This document shows positions 5,616-9,600 of a DNA stretch of 9,600 bases, piece after piece. The notes under the pieces were generated by a model. The model had not been told where the DNA came from. It saw nothing but the letters and a program-made list of their open reading frames with translations, and ran no database searches. A program made the translations under genes and the position numbers. Within the stretch, counting starts at the first letter, position 1. The number at the start of each line of letters is the position of its first letter. The DNA is taken from the NCBI GenBank assembly GCA_900550635.1, contig URSZ01000093.1, forward strand, positions 1-9,600. The letters run 5' to 3'. This DNA is from an uncultured Prevotella sp. GTDB taxonomy: Bacteria; Bacteroidota; Bacteroidia; Bacteroidales; Bacteroidaceae.

Positions 5616-6842
5616 TCAGAGCAGCCGTTTGCTCAGGTAGCGCACGGGATACCAGGTGGACAGGTGTCCGGCCACGAGCACGGTTACGAATATCACGGCT
5701 ATGTCCCACGCATGTACGCTCACGGGGTAGGCGTCGACTATGAAGCTTCCGGCTTCGTCGCCCATCTTGAGCAGGCCGAAGTGTTGTTGCGCCAGGCAGA
5801 GCAACAGGCCGAGCACCGTGCCTGCTACCACGCCTATGAACGAGATGAGCCGCCCCTCGAACGAGAATATGCGCACGATGGTGCGGTCGTCTGCGCCGAG
5901 GTTGCGGAGCGTGGCCATGTCGTCGCGCTTGTCGATAATGAGCATCGACAGCGAACCTATTATGTTGAAGCAGGCTATTACGAGTATGAACGTCAGGAAG
6001 ATGTAGGCCACGAGCTTTTCTACGCGCATAATGCGGAACACGTCTTCCTGCTGCTCGTAGCGGTTCAGCACTTTCAGTTTCGTTCCTGCCAGTTTGCCCA
6101 ACTCCTCCTGTACCGAAGCAATGTCGGCCCCGTCTTTCAGTTTCAGTTCGAGCGAGGAGATACAGCCCTGCTGCTCGAAAATGCGGCGGGTGAAATCTAT
6201 CGAAGCAAGGATGTATTCGCCGTCGTATTTTTTCTGGTTCACCGAGAACACCACCCCGGGCGAGTGCAGCTCGTCGCGGTTGAAGCTTTCCATGGGGTTG
6301 ACCATGCTGATACGCTCGCCGCGCCGCGGGGCGTAAACTTCGAGCGGGTATTCGTAGCGCACGCCTAATCCCAGTTGCGCCGCCAGTTGCAGCCCCGGCG
6401 TGCCGTAGTAAAGCACGTCGGCCTTGAGGGCGAAGTCGCCGTCGCCGTAAAGTATCTTCGACAGGTCGCTCGTGCGGCTGTAGTTGTCGTCCACGCCTTT
6501 TATCCTTACCACGCTCTGGCGGTTGCCGTACCTTACGAGGGCTTGCCCCTCGAGGCATTCCGTTGCGGCGGCCACGTCCTTGTAGCTGCGTATTGCGGTT
6601 ACTGCCGGGTCGTCGGCTGCAATCACCTTGCCTTGCGCGGGAACTACCTTCAGCTCCGGGTCGAACGACGTGAAGAGCGAGGCAACGAGTTCCTGGAAAC
6701 CGTTGAACACGGAAAGGGTGCACACAAGCGCCATGGTGGTTACGGCAACGCCCACTACGGCTATGCGCGAGATGATGTTTATGGCGTGGTGCCTTTTGTA
6801 GGAAAAAAGGTATCGGCGGGCGATGAAAAAGGGTAAGTTCAC
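5616..6842 (-). CDS. FtsX/LolC-E-like ABC transporter permease
   Basis: 408 residues, the usual length for LolC/LolE-type inner-membrane permeases, which with an ATPase (LolD type) extract lipoproteins for transfer to the outer membrane. The topology fits: one membrane segment at about 22-46, a long periplasmic domain (about 47-275), then three segments at about 277-301, 328-352 and 379-397. The cytoplasmic loop KRDDMATLRNLGA (305-317) matches the coupling loop of the FtsX/MacB/Lol superfamily. The start is GTG at 6842: an in-frame TAA lies two codons upstream and the next ATG is inside the first membrane segment. It follows rbfA by 13 nt and shares its transcript. No ATPase gene is present here, so the partner must be elsewhere. 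Its exact cargo cannot be told from sequence; other FtsX-type exporters remain possible. Confidence 0.85.
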   Translation of the reverse strand: MNLPFFIARRYLFSYKRHHAINIISRIAVVGVAVTTMALVCTLSVFNGFQELVASLFTSFDPELKVVPAQGKVIAADDPAVTAIRSYKDVAAATECLEGQALVRYGNRQSVVRIKGVDDNYSRTSDLSKILYGDGDFALKADVLYYGTPGLQLAAQLGLGVRYEYPLEVYAPRRGERISMVNPMESFNRDELHSPGVVFSVNQKKYDGEYILASIDFTRRIFEQQGCISSLELKLKDGADIASVQEELGKLAGTKLKVLNRYEQQEDVFRIMRVEKLVAYIFLTFILVIACFNIIGSLSMLIIDKRDDMATLRNLGADDRTIVRIFSFEGRLISFIGVVAGTVLGLLLCLAQQHFGLLKMGDEAGSFIVDAYPVSVHAWDIAVIFVTVLVAGHLSTWYPVRYLSKRLL

Positions 6843-6855
6843 GGCTTACGCAGGT

Positions 6856-7191
6856 TTATTTCTTGAGCAGTTCGTCGATGTGCGCTATGTAGTCGAGCGA
6901 ATCGTCGATGAAGAATTTGAGTTCGGGTATAATGCGCAGCTGGTACCTCACGTTCTTTCCCAGCTCGAAGCGGATGGCCTTGACGTTGGCGTTGATGTTG
7001 GCGAGCAGCTCTTCGGCTTTCTCCGAGGGGAATATGCTGAGGTACGCCTTGCAAATGCTCAGGTCGGGACTTATGCGGCATTTGCTTACCGACACAATCA
7101 CGCCGCGCGTTGCGCGCGTTTGTTTTTCGAATATGGTGCTCAGCTCCTTTTGCAGCAGCCGGGCTATCTTGTTTTGTCGTGTGGTTTCCAT
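6856..7191 (-). CDS. rbfA: 30S ribosome-binding factor RbfA
   Basis: 111 residues, typical size for RbfA, a single KH-fold protein that binds the immature 30S subunit and helps 16S rRNA 5'-end maturation. The opening TTRQNKIARLLQKELSTIF is the family's first helix. The end, PELKFFIDDSLDYIAHIDEL, matches the conserved strand and helix of RbfA. The ATG at 7191 is the natural start, about 16 nt after the transcription start predicted from the -7 box. It is followed at 13 nt by the permease gene, a pairing I recall as common in Bacteroidota. It is separated from the upstream methyltransferase gene by 52 nt that contain its own promoter box. Confidence 0.94.
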   Translation of the reverse strand: METTRQNKIARLLQKELSTIFEKQTRATRGVIVSVSKCRISPDLSICKAYLSIFPSEKAEELLANINANVKAIRFELGKNVRYQLRIIPELKFFIDDSLDYIAHIDELLKK

Positions 7192-7213
7192 AGGGATGTT
7201 TCTTTGTTGCGGG

Positions 7214-7221
7214 CAAAATTA
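7214..7221 (-). promoter_or_regulatory. -7 box for rbfA
   Basis: The minus strand reads TAATTTTG, an exact TAnnTTTG match inside the 52-nt gap between the methyltransferase and rbfA genes. It predicts a leader of about 16 nt. No TTTG at -33. It would start the rbfA-permease transcript independently of the aroQ unit, though read-through from upstream is also possible because no good terminator separates them. Confidence 0.6.
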
Positions 7222-7243
7222 CGCAAAAAACGCGACTTCGCCG

Positions 7244-7900
7244 TTATTTGTCTTTCAGATGAATGAGCGTTATGCCGTCGCGCATGGGTATGATTACCTT
7301 TTCGCATTCCGTGTCGGCGGCCACGAGGTCGTTGAAGGCGCGTATGCCGAGCGTTTGTGAGTCGCGGTCGTAGGCATGGTCGACGACGTGGCCGTCCCAG
7401 AGCGTGTTGTCGGCCAGGATATAGCCGCCGGGGCTGAGGTAACGCTTGCACAGCCGGTAGTATTCGGGATACTGCCGCTTGTCGCCGTCGATGAAAGCCA
7501 GGTCGAAGCGCAGGCCCGTGCCGTCGGCCACGGGCGGAAGAACTTCGAGCACATTGCCTATGGTGTAGGTTATCCTGTGGCCTTCGCGCGAGTTTTCTAT
7601 CCACCCGCGTGCGAAATCCTCGAGCTCGTCGTTCACGTCGTAGGTGTATATGTGCCCGTCGCCGTCCAGGCCGTAGGACATGGCTATTGCCGAGTAGCCC
7701 GTAAAGGTGCCTATCTCGAGTATGTTGCGCGGGCGGAGCATTCTTACGAGCATTCTGAGCAGTACGCCTTCCACGTGTCCCGACACCATGTGCGGGCGCA
7801 CGAGGTGTATGTTCGTAGCGCGGTAAAGCCGGTACAGGTATTCGTCCTCCGGGTCGATGTGTCGGCTTATGTAGGTTTCCAGGTCCATGTATCCATTCAT
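7244..7900 (-). CDS. Class I SAM-dependent O-methyltransferase (family 3)
   Basis: 218 residues, the size and fold of the metal-dependent catechol-type O-methyltransferases (Methyltransf_3). The SAM-binding motif I is ILEIGTFTGYS (60-70). An acidic residue at the end of beta 2 is seen in YTYDVN (D88). FIDGDKRQYPEYY (136-148) supplies metal ligand D138, and ADNTLWDG (163-170) supplies D164 and N165. Bacterial relatives include TrmR, which methylates 5-hydroxyuridine at tRNA position 34, as well as caffeoyl-CoA-type enzymes. The sequence alone does not choose between them; a tRNA role would suit a housekeeping setting. ATG at 7900 is used; ATG at 7888 (Met5) is possible. It follows aroQ by 19 nt and is probably cotranscribed with it. 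Confidence 0.87.
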   Translation of the reverse strand: MNGYMDLETYISRHIDPEDEYLYRLYRATNIHLVRPHMVSGHVEGVLLRMLVRMLRPRNILEIGTFTGYSAIAMSYGLDGDGHIYTYDVNDELEDFARGWIENSREGHRITYTIGNVLEVLPPVADGTGLRFDLAFIDGDKRQYPEYYRLCKRYLSPGGYILADNTLWDGHVVDHAYDRDSQTLGIRAFNDLVAADTECEKVIIPMRDGITLIHLKDK

Positions 7901-7919
7901 GTTGCGGATGTGGCGGGGT

Positions 7920-8357
7920 TTATTTCTGTTTTGCCGCGTGTGCCCCGGCTATTGCCTCGAGCGCAAGGCGGTACGAGTCGAGCCCGAAGCCGCATATCAC
8001 GCCCGTGCAGGCGGGTGAAATCATCGACTTGCGGCGGAATTCCTCGCGTTTGTGCACATTGGATATGTGTACTTCCACAACCGGCGCGGGAACTGCGCGT
8101 ATCGCGTCGTGCAGTGCTATGCTGGTGTGCGTGTATGCCCCGGCGTTGAGTATTATGCCGTCGGCTGTGAAGCCGGTGGAGTGTATGCGGTCGATGAGTT
8201 TGCCTTCCTCGTTGCTCTGGTAGTAGTTTATCGTTACGTCGGGGTATTTTTGGCGCAGTGCGGCGAGGTATGTGTCGAAGCCTTCGCTGCCGTAAATGCC
8301 GGGTTCGCGCACGCCGAGCAGGTTTAGGTTCGGGCCGTTGATGATTTCTATTTCCAT
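7920..8357 (-). CDS. aroQ: Type II 3-dehydroquinate dehydratase
   Basis: 145 residues, the standard length of the dodecameric type II dehydroquinase that turns 3-dehydroquinate into 3-dehydroshikimate in the shikimate pathway. All signature parts are present: NGPNLNLLG (7-15), active-site R17 and catalytic Y22 in VREPGIYG, QSNEEG (47-52), LNAGAYTHTS (70-79) with N71, catalytic H97 in EVHISN with R108 following, and GFGLDSYRLAL (123-133). Spacing matches Y24, R19 and H101 of the Mycobacterium tuberculosis enzyme. It is the first gene of a likely two-gene unit with the O-methyltransferase and is divergent from xerD. Confidence 0.97.
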   Translation of the reverse strand: MEIEIINGPNLNLLGVREPGIYGSEGFDTYLAALRQKYPDVTINYYQSNEEGKLIDRIHSTGFTADGIILNAGAYTHTSIALHDAIRAVPAPVVEVHISNVHKREEFRRKSMISPACTGVICGFGLDSYRLALEAIAGAHAAKQK

Positions 8358-8374
8358 AGTCTGATATTATTTCG

Positions 8375-8382
8375 TAATTTAG
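8375..8382 (+). promoter_or_regulatory. Weak candidate -7 box for xerD
   Basis: The plus strand reads TAATTTAG, one mismatch from TAnnTTTG, and would give a leader of about 20 nt. A TTTC lies at 8351-8354, roughly at the -33 distance. Low support. Confidence 0.33.
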
Positions 8383-8391
8383 CCTTGCACA

Positions 8392-8399
8392 CAAAAGTA
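8392..8399 (-). promoter_or_regulatory. -7 box for aroQ
   Basis: The minus strand reads TACTTTTG, an exact TAnnTTTG match in the 52-bp aroQ-xerD gap. It predicts a leader of about 28 nt for aroQ. If the -33 region is occupied by polymerase, it would reach into the start of xerD, so the divergent promoters probably interfere with each other. Confidence 0.62.
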
Positions 8400-8409
8400 G
8401 TTATTTTTG

Positions 8410-9345
8410 ATGAACTCTGACGAAAAACACGGCGCCGAACTTATGGCGGGTTACCTCAGGTTCCTGCGCTTAGAGAAGAATTTCACGGCCAACACCGTCG
8501 ACGCTTACCGCAAGGACGTGGAAAAGCTGCTTGTTTACTTTGGCAGCGAGGGCATAGTGCCCGAAAAGGCCACGCTGGAGCAGCTGGAGACGTTTGCCGC
8601 CGGGTTGCACGACATCGGCGTGGGCGCGAGGTCGCAGGCCAGGATACTGTCGGGCGTGAGGTCGTTCTACAACTATCTGCTGCTCGACGGGGCGATAGAC
8701 ACGTCGCCTGCCGAACTGCTGCCTTCGCCGAAACTCGGGGTCTACCTGCCCGAAGTGCTCACCGTGGGCGAGATTGACAGTATAATATCCTCGGTTGACC
8801 TGTCGCAGCAGGAGGGGCAGCGCGACCGCACCATAATCGAGGTGCTTTACTCGTGCGGTTTGCGGGTGAGCGAGCTTTGCAACCTGTGCATGTCGGACGT
8901 GTTCAAGGAAGAGGGCTTCATACGTGTGTTCGGCAAGGGGCGCAAGGAACGCCTCGTGCCAATTTCGGGGCGGGCGCTCCACGAACTGGACTTGTGGTAC
9001 GCCTGCCGCTGCCACATCGAGCCAAAGCCCGGCAACGAGGACTATGTGTTCCTTAGTTTCAGGCGGCGGAGCAGGCTGTCGCGCATTACGGTGTTCCACA
9101 TCGTTAAGGTGCTGGCCGGGCAGGCAGGCATTGAAAAGGAGATAAGCCCGCACACGTTCCGCCACTCGTTTGCCACGCACCTGCTCGAGGGCGGGGCGAA
9201 CCTGAGGGCCATACAGGAAATGCTCGGACACGAGAGTATTTCGACCACCGAGATTTACACTCACATCGACAGCCAGCGCCTGCGCGAGGAGATACTCTTG
9301 CACCACCCGCGCAACATTATCCGCACATCCGATGACGGACAGTAA
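8410..9345 (+). CDS. xerD: Tyrosine recombinase XerD
   Basis: 311 residues from ATG at 8410 (a TTG codon directly before it is a less likely start). Site-specific recombinase that, with XerC, resolves chromosome dimers at dif. An N-terminal SAM-like core-binding domain (about 10-100) precedes the catalytic domain. All catalytic residues are visible: R152 in SCGLRVSEL, K176 in FGKGRKE, H248 and R251 in HTFRHSFATHLL, H274 in LGHESISTTEIYTH, and nucleophile Y283. The length and the absence of a nearby attachment site, integrase cargo or tRNA favour the housekeeping enzyme over a phage or element integrase. XerC and XerD are hard to tell apart by eye, but the single-copy, aroQ-linked setting fits the XerD-type gene of Bacteroidales. 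Two hairpins follow the stop codon. Confidence 0.92.
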   Translation: MNSDEKHGAELMAGYLRFLRLEKNFTANTVDAYRKDVEKLLVYFGSEGIVPEKATLEQLETFAAGLHDIGVGARSQARILSGVRSFYNYLLLDGAIDTSPAELLPSPKLGVYLPEVLTVGEIDSIISSVDLSQQEGQRDRTIIEVLYSCGLRVSELCNLCMSDVFKEEGFIRVFGKGRKERLVPISGRALHELDLWYACRCHIEPKPGNEDYVFLSFRRRSRLSRITVFHIVKVLAGQAGIEKEISPHTFRHSFATHLLEGGANLRAIQEMLGHESISTTEIYTHIDSQRLREEILLHHPRNIIRTSDDGQ

Positions 9346-9347
9346 TA

Positions 9348-9383
9348 CTCCTGCCGCGCTTGCAACAGACGCAGCGGCGGGAG
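9348..9383 (+). terminator. First hairpin after xerD, possible terminator
   Basis: 9348-9357 (CTCCTGCCGC) pairs with 9374-9383 (GCGGCGGGAG), ten pairs including one T-G, around a 16-nt loop. CG and four T follow. It starts 3 nt after the xerD stop codon, so ribosomes may cover it; the next hairpin looks like the main terminator. Confidence 0.5.
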
Positions 9384-9400
9384 CGTTTTCATCGCAGTTG

Positions 9401-9432
9401 CAGGGGTGCGGTTAACCGCGCCCCTGTTTTTT
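9401..9432 (+). terminator. Rho-independent terminator of xerD
   Basis: 9401-9411 (CAGGGGTGCGG) pairs with 9416-9426 (CCGCGCCCCTG) over 11 pairs with one T-G, closed by a TTAA loop and followed by six T (9427-9432). A strong, standard terminator on the plus strand. Confidence 0.93.
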
Positions 9433-9509
9433 CTCTGCCTTTGACATTGCCGTTTCCGTTGTTTGTGTCGTTGCCGTCGTTACGGATGTTCCGGGGTTGT
9501 GGTTGGAAC

Positions 9510-9532
9510 ACGATTTATCACGCCCAAATCGT
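9510..9532. repeat. Short inverted repeat before R2 copy 2
   Basis: ACGATTT (9510-9516) and AAATCGT (9526-9532) form a 7-bp inverted repeat with a 9-nt centre in the non-coding stretch after xerD. It has no T-tract on either strand. Its role is unknown; the rest of 9433-9535 shows no recognisable gene or site. Confidence 0.35.
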
Positions 9533-9535
9533 TGG

Positions 9536-9600
9536 AAAACCCGTCCGCAAAAACGGGCGTTTTCGGTGCGGAAAATTGAAAACTGGTTTTCAGTGTGTTT
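9536..9600. repeat. Intergenic repeat R2, copy 2 (reaches right edge)
   Basis: 9552-9598 matches 5341-5387 at 45 of 47 positions, including the TGAAAAC-TG-GTTTTCA palindrome. Upstream similarity at the same offset begins at AAAACC (9536-9541). It lies about 100 bp after the xerD terminator. The window ends before the place where an R1 element would stand if the R2-R1 order of 5325-5475 is kept. Confidence 0.8.

Noticed and set aside
5440..6723. Minus-strand open frame of 427 codons overlapping the permease in another frame
   Set aside because: Longer than the permease frame but extremely rich in Arg, Gly and Pro, runs through the terminator and the R1 repeat, and matches no family. The permease frame has membrane segments and a coupling loop.
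7225..7240. GCGA/TCGC hairpin before a T-run after the methyltransferase gene
   Set aside because: Only four base pairs with a 2-nt centre; too weak to call a terminator.
8402..8409. TATTTTTG, an exact plus-strand -7 match before xerD
   Set aside because: It directly abuts the xerD ATG, so transcription would start inside the gene.

Overview
The window looks like chromosomal core sequence from a member of the Bacteroidota, most likely the order Bacteroidales. Three things suggest this. Exact or near matches to the Bacteroidota -7 promoter box TAnnTTTG sit just upstream of several genes. Strong Shine-Dalgarno sequences are absent. The proteins are of the types found in this phylum: a Bacteroides-style malate dehydrogenase, a secreted GH65 enzyme, and rbfA next to an FtsX-family permease. 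Genus cannot be fixed from the sequence.

Layout. Seven of the eight genes lie on the minus strand. From left to right: the first 482 codons of RNase R (rnr, cut by the left edge); malate dehydrogenase (mdh) with a perfect-stem terminator and a long uridine-poor leader; a 0.5-kb intergenic region with repeat R1 copy A; a secreted GH65-family glycoside hydrolase; a 0.4-kb intergenic region with repeat R2, R1 copy B and the terminator of the next operon; a LolC/E-like permease; rbfA; a small-molecule or tRNA O-methyltransferase; and type II dehydroquinase (aroQ). A 52-bp divergent promoter region separates aroQ from the plus-strand recombinase gene xerD. Two hairpins follow xerD, and the right edge carries a second, truncated R2 copy.

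Transcription (inferred). aroQ and the methyltransferase gene form one unit (19-nt gap). rbfA and the permease form another (13-nt gap, own -7 box before rbfA, shared terminator after the permease). The GH65 gene, mdh and rnr each appear to have their own promoter. The genes cover ribosome maturation and RNA turnover, central carbon metabolism, the shikimate pathway, chromosome dimer resolution, envelope transport and glycan breakdown. They are housekeeping neighbours, not one pathway.

The least ordinary content is intergenic. R1 is a 65-bp element made of three 19-bp, partly palindromic cores at an exact 21-bp period. Two copies in the same orientation flank the GH65 gene. R2 is a hairpin-rich element lying next to one R1 copy and at the window's right end. 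I see no mobile element, defence system, CRISPR array, tRNA or rRNA.
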